From Methylopila turkensis (lineage in GTDB: Bacteria; Pseudomonadota; Alphaproteobacteria; Rhizobiales; Methylopilaceae), in contig NZ_BSFL01000002.1 in NCBI RefSeq assembly GCF_027922325.1, forward strand, positions 124,001 to 188,000: DNA of 64,000 nt. Direction: 5' to 3'. Made by a program: the position numbers and the translations under genes. Positions 35,510 to 45,941 of the stretch are shown here, in pieces (positions within the stretch are counted from its first letter, which is position 1; every line of letters starts with the position of its first letter). Below the pieces are notes generated by a model, which was not told the origin of the DNA, did not search any database, and worked only from the letters and a program-made list of their open reading frames with translations.

Positions 35510-38500
35510 ATGCGGTACGCATATGACGCTTTCTCGGCCGGCGCTTTCGTAACCGCCACCGGCTTCCTCGACGTAATCCGTCTCCCCTCGGGCGGTTTCG
35601 TCGTTTTCACTTTCACTTCCGCCGCAGGCGCCATCGTGCCGACGGTGACGACATTCGGCTCCGACGGCGAGCCGACCGGCGACTCGGCGACGTTGACCGG
35701 CGCGCATTCGAGCCATGCGCTTATCGACGTCGTGATGAGACCGGACGGCGGCTTCCTGGCCGCGTTCGGCATCAGCGGCGCCGCCTATTTCCGACGCTAC
35801 GGCCCTGACGGAACGCTGTTGCAGGACAAGGACGGAGACACTGACATCCCCGTCGCGCCGCCGGTCGGCGCGTCCTTGGCGTCTATGGAGACGCTGTCCG
35901 ACGGACGGGTCCTCGCGGTCTTCATTCAGCATTCGTCCGGCGGGTCGTCGATCCATCGGCAGATGTTCTCGCCCGACGGCGTCGCCGTTGGAGCCGCCTC
36001 GGTCGCCGTTTCAGGCGTCGCGCCTGCTCCCGGAAGCCTGCAGAGCGCGAACGCCGTCGCACTCTCGAACGGCGGCTATCTCCTAGAGTACGTCGTCAAC
36101 GTTTCGTCCAACGGGCAGACGCGGCATGTGCAGGCCTTCGCCGGCGACGGCTCGGCGCTAGGGTCGCCAGGGGCCTTCGAAAGGTATTCATCGAGCGTGA
36201 CCGCTCTTTCCAATGGCGGTTTCGCCGTCGGGTACATGGAGGAGGTCGGAAGCAACGATCTCCTGCGCGTTCAGCTCTACGGCGCGAATGGCGCGGTCTC
36301 GGGCGGACCGATCACCGTGGGCCTGTCCGTGGACAATGGGTATGCCCACTACCAGTCGTTGATCGAACTGGTGGCGATGCCCGGCGGCGGCTTCGCCGTC
36401 ATCAAGACGAGCTATGACGAAGAGCGCATCGTCATACAGTCGTTCAGCGCCGCAGGCTCCGCCACGAGCGCCGAGGTCGAGATTTCGGATCCGACCGGCG
36501 TCGATCATCGGTATCCCCAGGCGACCGCGCTGTCGGATGGTCGCATCGCGGTGGTCTGGACATCGGACGTCGACGATTTTTCGTTTCCAAGCGCCGTCGG
36601 GACCCGCACGAACGGCGTCATCATATCGCTTCCGGGCGTCAGCGATCCTTACTTCACCAATGGCGGCGACCTGATGGTCGGCACGTCCGGCGGCGACACC
36701 TTCTTCGCTTTCGGCACAGCGTTCGGCGCGGGCGATCGGGTCGACGCCGGCGGCGGTTCGGACACCATCCTGGTGCTTGACGCCGGCGTCCTCGACGCTG
36801 CGGCGGCCGATCTGCACAGCGTCGAGACGCTGCAGGGCAGCTTCGGCGACGACGTCATCATCGTCTCGCAGAAGGTCCTGGACGGCGTGTCGACGATCGA
36901 CGGCAACGAAGGGATCGACGTCCTGCGCGTCGTCGACAGCGTTGATTTGCGCCCCGAGGTCCTCAGCGGCATCGAGCGCATCGAGGCCGCCGGCGCCGGG
37001 CCGATCGTCGTCCGCGTCGCGGACGCCGCGACGGCGACGCTGGTCCACGCCGCGCCGGACCAGCACGTGACGGTCCGCGCCCCCTCGACGACCTTCGACC
37101 TGCAGCAGCGCAACGCGCTGTTCGCGAACGGCGTCGACGTCGTCCACGGCGCCAACGACATCCTGTACTACAGCGACGGCTCGGCGACCGCGATGCTCGC
37201 AGAGGTCCGCGCCAACACCATCACGGCCAACACGCAGATCCAGCCGGTCGGCGCGACGCTCGCCTCAGGCGGCTGGGTCTCGGTCTGGTCGTCGATGATC
37301 TCCGGCTCGTACGACGTCAAGATGCAGCTTTACGGCGTCGACGGCGCGCCCGTCGGCGGCGAGACGCTGGTCCATACCGCGACCTCGGGAGCGCAGAGCC
37401 AGCCGGCGGTGGCGGCGCTCGCGGGGGGCGGTTTCGTCGTGGTCTACGCCGGCGCGAACACCGTGCACGTGCGGCGCTTCGACGCCGACGGCGTCCCGCT
37501 CGCCACGCAGACGACGCTGTTCACCGCGAGCGCCTCCAGCCTGATTGTGGAGCCGTCCGTCACGACGCTCGATAACGGCTCCTACGTCGTCGCGTGGCAG
37601 ACGACGGGGTATGACGGGTCCGGCTACGGCCTTGCGCTGCGCATGTTCGCCGAAAACGGCGTCGCGCTCGGCTCGGCCGTGAGGATCAACACCACGACTT
37701 TCAACGATCAGGCCGCGGCCTCGATCGCCGCGACCGAGGACGGCGGCTTCGTCGCGGCATGGCTGACGGGCAGCCATCTGTCCGCGGAGGTCGCGTTCCA
37801 GCGCTTCAGCGCCGCGGGCGCTCGCATCGGAACCGAGACGCTCGCCAGCACAACCCCGTTCGCGTTGGGTGTCCCGATCTCCGCGGAGACGCCGGTCGCC
37901 TTGTGCGCGCTCGCAGGCGGCGGCTTCGTCATCGGCTGGTCGGCCCCACGCGAGCACGCCCTGCGCGAGGCTGTCCTTCGCCGCTTCGACGCCGACGGTC
38001 AGGCCCTCGGCCCTGAGGTCGTGGTCAACCTGCAGCGGCAGGGCGACCAGACCAGGGTGTCGCTTTGCGCGCTCGACGACGGCGGCTTCGTGGCGAGCTG
38101 GGTGTCGCGTACGCCGGACGATCCGAACTATGACCACATCTTCGTACAACGCTTCGACGCCTCCGGCGCGGCCGTCGGCGAGCAGTTCGACACCGGACGC
38201 GGCGTCGGTGCGTCGCTCGTGGCGCGGCCGGACGGCGGCTTCGCCGTGCTCGTCGAAATGTCCGACGGCGTCTCGACCTACCGCGACATCGTCGTGCGCG
38301 AGTTCCGCGCGCTCGACCATCACGTGCTCACGCCCGGCGGCGATCTCGTCGCGGGCGACGGCCGCGCCACGACGATCATTGGCGCGCCGGGCGATCTCGG
38401 CTCGCAAGACCAGATCGACGGCGGCGGCGGGACCGACATGCTGCAGCTGGCGAGCTCGGGGCGGATCGACCTGACAGCGCCGGCGATGTTCGCGAATGTG

Positions 38501-40918
38501 GAGCGCATCGTCGGCGCGTCCGGCGACGACATCGTCGTGGTCTCGACCGCCCGGCTCGCGGATGTGGAGATCATCGACGGCGGCGAAGGGACCGACACGG
38601 TCGAGACGGGCGACGAGACGCTCGACCTGCGCGGAGTGACGCTCCTTAACGTCGAGCGCGTCACGAGCACGCGCGCGGTGGGCACGGCCTATCAGGTCGA
38701 CAGCGCGGCGACGGCGCTGCTGATCGACGGGGGCGCCGGCGGCTGGACCGAGATCGACGCGACGTCGATCACGCTGACCGAAGCCCAGATCGCGAACATT
38801 CTCGCCAATGGCGTGAACCTCGTCCGCGACGCCAGCGGCGCATACGGGGTGGTGACGCCCCGGCCCGACGTGATCGCCGCCGTCGAGGGCGCGCCGGTGG
38901 TGTTCAACGTCTTCGCCGACAACGGCTTCGGCCCGGACCTGGGCGGCGCGGGGCTCGAGATCGCCGCCGTCAACGGACTGCCGATCTCGGTGGGCGAGAC
39001 GATCTGGCCAGTGTCCGACATTTCGCACGGAGGCTGGCTGACCTACCTTGGCGGCGGGTCATTCTCGTTCGACCTCTCGGTCTTCGACTACACGCCGGCG
39101 CCGGGCTCCGGCGCTTCCAACATCGTCGCGCACCTTGGCTTCTACTACACCCTCGCGGGCGGCGACACGACCTCGGTGCGCGTCGACTTCACGGGCGCCG
39201 ACAGCAACGACTTCCTGCTCGGCGCCTCCGGCGTGGCCGATACGCTGCGCGGCGGCCTGTACGACGACGTCTACAACATCGACGAGTCCGGAGACCGGGT
39301 GATCGAACGCGACGGCGAAGGCCACGACACCGTCCAAAGCTCGGTGTCGTTCTCCCTCGCCGGCCAGTTCATCGAAGCGCTGCACCTCCTCGGCGACGGC
39401 GCCATCAATGGGACCGGAAACGCTCTCGACAACGCGCTTCACGGCAACTCCAACGCCAACACGCTGCTGGGGCTCGGCGGCGACGACAATCTGGACGGCT
39501 ATCTCGGAGCGGACCGCCTCGAGGGCGGCGAGGGTTCCGACTCATACTTCATCCGCGATTCAGCGGCGCGGGTGATCGAGGCCAACGTCGCCGGCTACGA
39601 CACCGTCCACAGCTCGGTGTCGTTCTCGCTGGCGGGACAGTTCATCGAAGCGCTGGTCCTGGTCGGGTCCAGCGCGCTCAACGGAACCGGCAACGCTCTC
39701 GACAACGCGATCACCGGCAATGACGGCGCCAACACATTGCTCGGGCTCGGCGGCGCCGACGTCCTCGACGGCGGCTCGGGCGCCGACCGCATGGAGGGCG
39801 GCGAGGGTTCCGACACCTACTACGTCGATTCCACAGGCGACCGGGTGATCGAGGCCAATGTCGCGGGCTACGACACCGTCCACAGCTGGGTGTCGTTCGC
39901 GTTCGGCAGCCAGCACCTCGAGCGCCTTTACCTGAACAGCGGCGCCGGGGCGATCAGCGGAACCGGCAACGGCTTGGCCAACGCCATCACCGGCAACGAA
40001 AGCGCAAACACGCTGCTTGGCCTGGGCGGCGACGACATCCTCGACGGCGGCGCCGGCGGGGACCGGATGGAGGGCGGCGAGGGCTCCGACACCTATTACG
40101 TCGACCATTCCGGAGACCGGGTGATCGAGGCCGACGTCGCCGGCCTCGACACCGTCAACAGCGCGGTGTCGTTCTCGCTCGCGGGGCAGTTCATCGAAAA
40201 GCTCGTGCTGACGGGCGAGGCGGCGATCAACGGAACTGGCAACAGCCAGGCCAACACGATCATCGGCAACGGCGCGGCCAACACCATCAACGGCGGCGGC
40301 GGCGCGGACCGGATGGAGGGCGGCGCCGGCGACGACGTCTACGTCGTCGATGATCTCGGCGACCGGGTGGTCGAGGCCAACGTTGCGGGCTTCGACACCG
40401 TCAACAGCGCGGTGTCGTTCTCGCTCGCGGGTCAGTTCATCGAGAAGCTGGCGCTGACCGGAACCGCCGCGATCAACGGAACCGGCAACAGCCAGGCCAA
40501 CACGCTGGTCGGCAACGCCGCGGCGAACACCCTGAACGGCCTCGCGGGCGACGACCGGCTCGACGGCGGCCGCGGCTCGGACATTCTGACCGGCGGCGCC
40601 GGCGCGGACGTGTTCGTGTTCTCGGCCGCGCTCGTCGGCGGCGAGGTCGACAGCATCACTGATTTCGTGGTGGTGGACGACACGATCGAGCTTAGCCGTT
40701 CGACGTTCGCAGGCCTCGCGCTCGGCACGCTCGCGACTGGCGCGTTCAACGCCGGAACGGCGGCCACGGAGGCCGACGACCGCCTCGTCTATCACGCCGC
40801 GACCGGGCGGCTGTTCTTCGATCAGGATGGCCTCGGAGGATCCGCGGCCGTCCACTTCGCGACCCTGTCGCCGAACCTCGGCGGCCTGTCCGGGCTCGAT
40901 TTCGTCGTCGTGGGTTGA
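35510..40918 (+). CDS. Large RTX calcium-binding protein with two propeller-like modules
   Basis: A 1802-residue secreted-type protein with no Sec signal. Residues about 25-385 hold seven repeats of the type DGGFxVxW...RFxxDGxxxG, spaced as in beta-propeller blades, followed by a module starting GGDLMVGTSGGD (to about 550). Both parts recur: seven further repeats at 584-935 and a second module from GGDLVAGD (942-1115). An Ig/cadherin-like domain (1117-1230) follows, then five RTX-rich units of 82-92 residues (1276 on) with GGxGxD nonapeptides, and a C terminus ending LDFVVVG that fits type I secretion. No type I exporter gene is nearby. Likely an extracellular adhesin or surface protein; the activity is unknown. 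Confidence 0.85.
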   Translation: MRYAYDAFSAGAFVTATGFLDVIRLPSGGFVVFTFTSAAGAIVPTVTTFGSDGEPTGDSATLTGAHSSHALIDVVMRPDGGFLAAFGISGAAYFRRYGPDGTLLQDKDGDTDIPVAPPVGASLASMETLSDGRVLAVFIQHSSGGSSIHRQMFSPDGVAVGAASVAVSGVAPAPGSLQSANAVALSNGGYLLEYVVNVSSNGQTRHVQAFAGDGSALGSPGAFERYSSSVTALSNGGFAVGYMEEVGSNDLLRVQLYGANGAVSGGPITVGLSVDNGYAHYQSLIELVAMPGGGFAVIKTSYDEERIVIQSFSAAGSATSAEVEISDPTGVDHRYPQATALSDGRIAVVWTSDVDDFSFPSAVGTRTNGVIISLPGVSDPYFTNGGDLMVGTSGGDTFFAFGTAFGAGDRVDAGGGSDTILVLDAGVLDAAAADLHSVETLQGSFGDDVIIVSQKVLDGVSTIDGNEGIDVLRVVDSVDLRPEVLSGIERIEAAGAGPIVVRVADAATATLVHAAPDQHVTVRAPSTTFDLQQRNALFANGVDVVHGANDILYYSDGSATAMLAEVRANTITANTQIQPVGATLASGGWVSVWSSMISGSYDVKMQLYGVDGAPVGGETLVHTATSGAQSQPAVAALAGGGFVVVYAGANTVHVRRFDADGVPLATQTTLFTASASSLIVEPSVTTLDNGSYVVAWQTTGYDGSGYGLALRMFAENGVALGSAVRINTTTFNDQAAASIAATEDGGFVAAWLTGSHLSAEVAFQRFSAAGARIGTETLASTTPFALGVPISAETPVALCALAGGGFVIGWSAPREHALREAVLRRFDADGQALGPEVVVNLQRQGDQTRVSLCALDDGGFVASWVSRTPDDPNYDHIFVQRFDASGAAVGEQFDTGRGVGASLVARPDGGFAVLVEMSDGVSTYRDIVVREFRALDHHVLTPGGDLVAGDGRATTIIGAPGDLGSQDQIDGGGGTDMLQLASSGRIDLTAPAMFANVERIVGASGDDIVVVSTARLADVEIIDGGEGTDTVETGDETLDLRGVTLLNVERVTSTRAVGTAYQVDSAATALLIDGGAGGWTEIDATSITLTEAQIANILANGVNLVRDASGAYGVVTPRPDVIAAVEGAPVVFNVFADNGFGPDLGGAGLEIAAVNGLPISVGETIWPVSDISHGGWLTYLGGGSFSFDLSVFDYTPAPGSGASNIVAHLGFYYTLAGGDTTSVRVDFTGADSNDFLLGASGVADTLRGGLYDDVYNIDESGDRVIERDGEGHDTVQSSVSFSLAGQFIEALHLLGDGAINGTGNALDNALHGNSNANTLLGLGGDDNLDGYLGADRLEGGEGSDSYFIRDSAARVIEANVAGYDTVHSSVSFSLAGQFIEALVLVGSSALNGTGNALDNAITGNDGANTLLGLGGADVLDGGSGADRMEGGEGSDTYYVDSTGDRVIEANVAGYDTVHSWVSFAFGSQHLERLYLNSGAGAISGTGNGLANAITGNESANTLLGLGGDDILDGGAGGDRMEGGEGSDTYYVDHSGDRVIEADVAGLDTVNSAVSFSLAGQFIEKLVLTGEAAINGTGNSQANTIIGNGAANTINGGGGADRMEGGAGDDVYVVDDLGDRVVEANVAGFDTVNSAVSFSLAGQFIEKLALTGTAAINGTGNSQANTLVGNAAANTLNGLAGDDRLDGGRGSDILTGGAGADVFVFSAALVGGEVDSITDFVVVDDTIELSRSTFAGLALGTLATGAFNAGTAATEADDRLVYHAATGRLFFDQDGLGGSAAVHFATLSPNLGGLSGLDFVVVG
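39338..40600 (+). repeat. Five tandem coding repeats in the RTX region
   Basis: Units begin at AGC codons at 39338, 39611, 39884, 40160 and 40406, giving periods of 273, 273, 276 and 246 bases (91, 91, 92 and 82 residues). Each starts with VSFSLAGQFIE or a variant, then a GTGN segment, RTX nonapeptides and a DRVIEANVAGYDTV-like end. Codon-level similarity points to recent duplication. Confidence 0.9.
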
Positions 40919-41397
40919 GGTTTCGACTTCGGTTCGCACGGCGCGGCCGCCTCCTCGTCCGTAGCGCTCGATGACAGTTCGCCCGCCACTCGAAGCTTTC
41001 AGGTCTGCGGACGCCGGATATCTCTCGGCCCAGACGACCGCGCTGATCAGGGCGAGCTGGCGGAATTGCTGAGGAGTATCGCCGATATGCGCCGCGCCGA
41101 GCACGAACGTCTCGGCGATCAGACCGACGTGATCGCCATGGACTGACGCTGCATGGAAGCGTCGTTCTGAGCGACGTCCGCCTAGCGCGGATTGGTGAAG
41201 CCAGTGATCGGAGCGACATTTCCCTTGGCGCGGATGAATGAGGCGCACGAGCTCGCAGAGAACGGGTCAGCAAGGGCCCTACGTGGAAAGATCGCGATCG
41301 ATGTGGCGGGCGGCGCGCAGGCTTAGCGCGTGGTGGAGCCGGCGCGTCCGGGCGCGGGGGGCGGCGCAGCGCGGCTGCGTCGACCTTGGGGGAACGG
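40919..41397. other. Intergenic region between the RTX gene and the anti-sigma gene
   Basis: About 480 bases between two converging genes. Most appears non-coding. On the minus strand at about 41165-40930 an open stretch reads like a real protein fragment (including VLGAAHIGDTPQQFRQLALI and VVWAERYP), but it has no stop until deep inside the RTX gene, so it may be a gene remnant. Confidence 0.4.
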
Positions 41398-42234
41398 CTA
41401 CTCGCGCCGGCTCCAGCGAGCCTCGATCCGCTCCTTCTCGTCGTCGGCGGACAGCGGGCCGGCGCTTCCCATGGCCTCGAGGGCGTTTTCGACGACGCTC
41501 GCGCCCGACGCCGCGGCGTAACCCTCGGCTTCAGCCTTGCGGGCGACAATCTCCGTCCGCCAGCCGCCGTCCGACAGCCGGCAGCCGAGGGCGACCAGGC
41601 CGCCGGCGCGTCCCTCGACGCTCGCTTCGTATTCCCGGCAGACGCCCTGCCCGACGGCGTGGGTCGCGATGACCGAAACCGCGCCCTTGATCGTGTTGGC
41701 GGAGGTCGACCAGGAAACCGCCTCTCCGCTCGGCGTCCGCTCGAGCGCCGTGGAGATGGCCGCGGTCACCGCCGGGTCGCCGAGCGCCGCGACCACGTCG
41801 CCAGCGGAGCCGCTCCCCGGCGCTTCCCCGCGGCCGACCGCGAAGCCGAGCGCCCCGCCGACGACGAGCGCGAGCGAGGCCGCGAGCGCCGGCGTCGCGT
41901 ACCGGAAGCGCGCGGCCGGGCGCGCGCCTGGGCGGGCGGCCGCCGGCTGCCGCTGCGCCGGCGCCAGCCCGCCCTCGATCAGCGAGAGCGCCGGAGTTCT
42001 GCGCGCTTCGGCCCCGGAGGCGCGGATCGCGGCCGCGAGGCGGTCGAGGCCCGCCTCCGCCTCCGCGGCGGGCTCAGGCGCGAGCAGCGCGCGCGTCTCG
42101 ACGAAGACCGCGAAGCGATCGGCGAGCGCCGCGTCGCGGTCGATCCGCGCGCGCAGCGCCGACGCCTCATCGGCCGGCAGCTCGCCGTCGGCGAGCGCCG
42201 CAAGCCGGTCGTCGGGAACCGAGGTCTTGTCCAT
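41398..42234 (-). CDS. Membrane anti-sigma factor
   Basis: A 278-residue protein. The cytoplasmic N-terminal part begins MDKTSVPDDRLAALADGELP, the typical anti-sigma domain start, with a helical ADEASALRARIDRDAALADRF region to about residue 45. A single transmembrane helix (YATPALAASLALVVGGALGF) spans residues about 110-130, and the rest, with two cysteines, is periplasmic. It follows the ECF sigma gene at 42279 by 44 bases on the same strand, so it is the probable partner that sequesters that sigma factor. Start ATG 42234. Confidence 0.88.
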   Translation of the reverse strand: MDKTSVPDDRLAALADGELPADEASALRARIDRDAALADRFAVFVETRALLAPEPAAEAEAGLDRLAAAIRASGAEARRTPALSLIEGGLAPAQRQPAAARPGARPAARFRYATPALAASLALVVGGALGFAVGRGEAPGSGSAGDVVAALGDPAVTAAISTALERTPSGEAVSWSTSANTIKGAVSVIATHAVGQGVCREYEASVEGRAGGLVALGCRLSDGGWRTEIVARKAEAEGYAAASGASVVENALEAMGSAGPLSADDEKERIEARWSRRE

Positions 42235-42278
42235 CGCCTGCGTCCTCAAGCCTATCCTTGCGTCGCGCCCGCCTCGGG

Positions 42279-42794
42279 TCACTCCAGCAGGGTCTCGCCG
42301 TCGGCGAGCCCGAGTTGCCTCGCGAGCGCCAGCCGCGCGCGGCTGAGGCGGCTCATCACGGTGCCGATCGGCGCGCCGATCGCCTCCGCCGCCTCGCGGT
42401 AGCTCATTTCCTCCACGCAGACGAGCGTCAGCACGCGTCTGTGCTCGTCGGCGAGCCGCCCCATAGCTTCGGCGACCGCGCCGGCCGCGAGCGAGGCGTG
42501 GGCGACGTGGCGTCCGTCCTCGCCTGCGAGGTCGAAGGCGTCGTCGATCGGTTCGGTCGCGCCTTCGCTCCGGCGCTTGCGGATGCCGTCCAACCACACG
42601 TTTCGCAGGATGCGGAACGTCCACGCGTCGAGGCGCGTGCCGGGCTCATAGAGGTCGCGCGCCTTGAGCGCCCGTTCGCAGGCGAGCTGCACCAGGTCGT
42701 CTGCGAGCGCCGCGTCGCCGCACAGCGAGCGCGCGAAGCGCCGCAGGCGCGGCAGCAGCGCGACAAGCTCCTCGGCGAAGGGCGGCGATGTCAT
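42279..42794 (-). CDS. ECF-family RNA polymerase sigma factor
   Basis: A 171-residue ECF sigma factor with region 2 (ELVALLPRLRRFARSLCGDAALADDLVQLACERAL, DAWTFRILRNVWLDGIRKR) and region 4 (LVCVEEMSYREAAEAIGAPIGTVMSRLSRARL). It has no extra C-terminal domain. A minus-strand GGAAT-N17-CGTT promoter at 42820-42845 lies just upstream and matches the divergent promoter of the subtilase gene, suggesting autoregulation. The next gene is a membrane anti-sigma factor. Start ATG 42794. Confidence 0.94.
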   Translation of the reverse strand: MTSPPFAEELVALLPRLRRFARSLCGDAALADDLVQLACERALKARDLYEPGTRLDAWTFRILRNVWLDGIRKRRSEGATEPIDDAFDLAGEDGRHVAHASLAAGAVAEAMGRLADEHRRVLTLVCVEEMSYREAAEAIGAPIGTVMSRLSRARLALARQLGLADGETLLE

Positions 42795-42819
42795 CCGGCA
42801 ACGTCCTCATCGCGCGGAG

Positions 42820-42845
42820 AACGCTCCGGCGCACCGGTTTATTCC
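42820..42845 (-). promoter_or_regulatory. GGAAT-N17-CGTT promoter of the ECF sigma gene
   Basis: On the minus strand GGAAT (42845-42841) and CGTT (42823-42820) are 17 bases apart, ending 25 bases before the sigma start codon. The layout is that of ECF/EcfG-dependent promoters. Confidence 0.6.
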
Positions 42846-42899
42846 GGGCGCGGGGCGTTCGTGTTCACGAAGCCGCGAAACGGTCGGGCGGCGGGCGGC

Positions 42900-42925
42900 G
42901 GAAGAACGGCGGCCTCGCTAACGTT
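42900..42925 (+). promoter_or_regulatory. GGAAG-N17-CGTT promoter of the subtilase gene
   Basis: GGAAG at 42900-42904 and CGTT at 42922-42925 are 17 bases apart, ending 36 bases before the subtilase start codon. Spacing and -10 element are identical to those of the divergent sigma promoter. Confidence 0.6.
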
Positions 42926-42961
42926 GGGTCGTCAGTCCCGCACTGCCGAAAGGCCCGCGCC

Positions 42962-44254
<1,293 letters not shown>

Positions 44255-44448
44255 GACGAGGCGCCGCTCTCCCCTCGCCTCGCCCTCCGCAGGCGAGGTC
44301 GAAAGCCGGGACGACGCTCATCTTGCATCTCGGAGCGAGCAAAACGCTGGTCCACCGCCGCGAGCCTTTCCGCAAGCGCGCGACGTCCCGGGAATAAGCC
44401 TGCCGCTCCCTTCGTTGGCCTCTCGAACGGCAAACGGGAGGAGACGAG

Positions 44449-45906
44449 ATGGCGGCGATCGCCTTCGAACGCGACACGGCGAAGGGAGCGGGTCGACGGC
44501 TTCGAAGCGTCGGCGGCCGCGCCTTGGCCGCGCTGCGCGCGCGGCCCGCGCTTGCGGTCTCGCTCGTCTCGGTCGCCCTCGTCGAGGCGGGCTTCGCCGG
44601 TCTCGAGCCCGAGGCGCGCCGGGCTCTCCAGATCTTCCTCCTGGCGCTCGTCGGCTGGACGCTGACGCGTCTTGACGACGCCTTCGTGGCGCTCGCCGCC
44701 GCGCTCGGAATGGCGATCTTCGTACTCGACGAGCCCGACGAGATGTTCGAGGCGCTCGGCCACGAGATCGTCTGGCTCATGGTGGCGGCATTCGTCCTGG
44801 CCGCCGCCGCCCGCGCGGCGGGCCTGACCGATCGGCTCGCGGCCTTTGCGCTCGCCAGGGCGCGGACGCCCCGTCAGGCCTTCCACGCGCTCTCCGCCAT
44901 CATGCTCGCGAGCGCCTTCGTCGCGCCGTCGACCTCGGGCCGCGCCGCCATGATGGTCCCGATCTTCGAGCGGGTCGCGAGCGGCCGGGACGCGGCCGGC
45001 CGCAAGGCGCTCGCGCTGCTGTTCCCGACCGTCATCCTGCTGTCGGCCTTCGCGTCGCTCACCGGCGCCGGCGCCCACGCGCTCGCCGCCGAGATCCTCG
45101 ACGAGATCGGCGACGGCGAGATCGGCTTCCTTGGCTGGGCGCTCTACGGGCTGCCCTTCGCCGCCGCCTCGACGGCGCTCGCGGCGGAAACGATCCTGCG
45201 CCTCTTCGCGCCAAAAGACCCCGCCGCGGCCTTCGCGGCGCCCGCCCTCGACGTCGCTCCGCTCGACCGGCGCGCCTGGTCCGTGCTTGCGATCCTCGCC
45301 GGCGTGCTGATCGGCTGGCTGAGCGAGCCGCTCCACGGCGTCGACGAGACGGTCGTGGCGCTGATCGGCGCCTGCGCGGCCGCCACGCCCACGGTCGGCG
45401 CGGTGGACTTCAGGTCCGCCGTGAAGGGCGTCGAGTGGCCCCTCATCGTCTTCATGGCCTCGACTGTGGTCCTCGCCGAGGGACTGGACGACAGCGGGCT
45501 CGTCAAGACGGCCGCCGGGGCCGCCTTCGCGCCGCTCCGGGAGATCGGCCTGCCGCCGCTCGCCTGGCTGGTCGCGCTCGGCGCCGTCGGCCTCCTGTCG
45601 CATCTCGTGATCCACAGCCGCACCGCGCGCGTCGCGGTGCTCCTGCCGCCCGCGCTGATCGCCGCCGAGGGAGCCGGCGTCTCGACGCTCGCCGCGATGC
45701 TGACGCTCGTCGCCGCCACCGGCTTCTGCCAGCTCCTGATGGTGAGCGCCAAGCCGGTCGCGCTGTTCGGCCAGCTGCCTGGCGGCTCCTACGGCGCGGC
45801 TGACCTGCTTCGCCTCGGCGCTGCGCTGCTGCCGCTGCAACTCGCCCTGATCGCCCTGTTCGCAGGCGTCGTCTGGCCGCTTCTCGGCCTCGACCTCGCG
45901 CGCTGA
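44449..45906 (+). CDS. SLC13-family anion permease
   Basis: A 485-residue permease with about twelve hydrophobic helices, of the SLC13/DASS (divalent anion:sodium symporter) superfamily. After a basic N terminus come a hydrophobic region with IVWLMVAAFVLAAAARAAGL, a first half-site SAFVAPSTSGRAAMMVPIF near residue 160 and a second half-site LLSHLVIHSRTARVAVLLPPALI near residue 385. The start ATG 44449 follows GGGAGGAGACGAG. It lies 35 bases upstream of a glycerate kinase gene, which suggests an organic acid such as glycerate as substrate; this is inference. Confidence 0.85.
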   Translation: MAAIAFERDTAKGAGRRLRSVGGRALAALRARPALAVSLVSVALVEAGFAGLEPEARRALQIFLLALVGWTLTRLDDAFVALAAALGMAIFVLDEPDEMFEALGHEIVWLMVAAFVLAAAARAAGLTDRLAAFALARARTPRQAFHALSAIMLASAFVAPSTSGRAAMMVPIFERVASGRDAAGRKALALLFPTVILLSAFASLTGAGAHALAAEILDEIGDGEIGFLGWALYGLPFAAASTALAAETILRLFAPKDPAAAFAAPALDVAPLDRRAWSVLAILAGVLIGWLSEPLHGVDETVVALIGACAAATPTVGAVDFRSAVKGVEWPLIVFMASTVVLAEGLDDSGLVKTAAGAAFAPLREIGLPPLAWLVALGAVGLLSHLVIHSRTARVAVLLPPALIAAEGAGVSTLAAMLTLVAATGFCQLLMVSAKPVALFGQLPGGSYGAADLLRLGAALLPLQLALIALFAGVVWPLLGLDLAR

Positions 45907-45941
45907 CGCCCTCCCCCCTAACGACGAGAAGGAGCCTTCCC

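Noticed and set aside
39338-40600. CRISPR-like tandem repetition
   Set aside because: Periods of 246-276 bases keep the reading frame and encode RTX nonapeptides; there are no short repeats with unique spacers.
39560-41248. Long minus-strand open frame of 562 codons opposite the RTX gene
   Set aside because: It mirrors the high-GC codon pattern of the RTX repeats and has no family features within them. Only its upstream 80 codons look protein-like, noted separately as a possible remnant.
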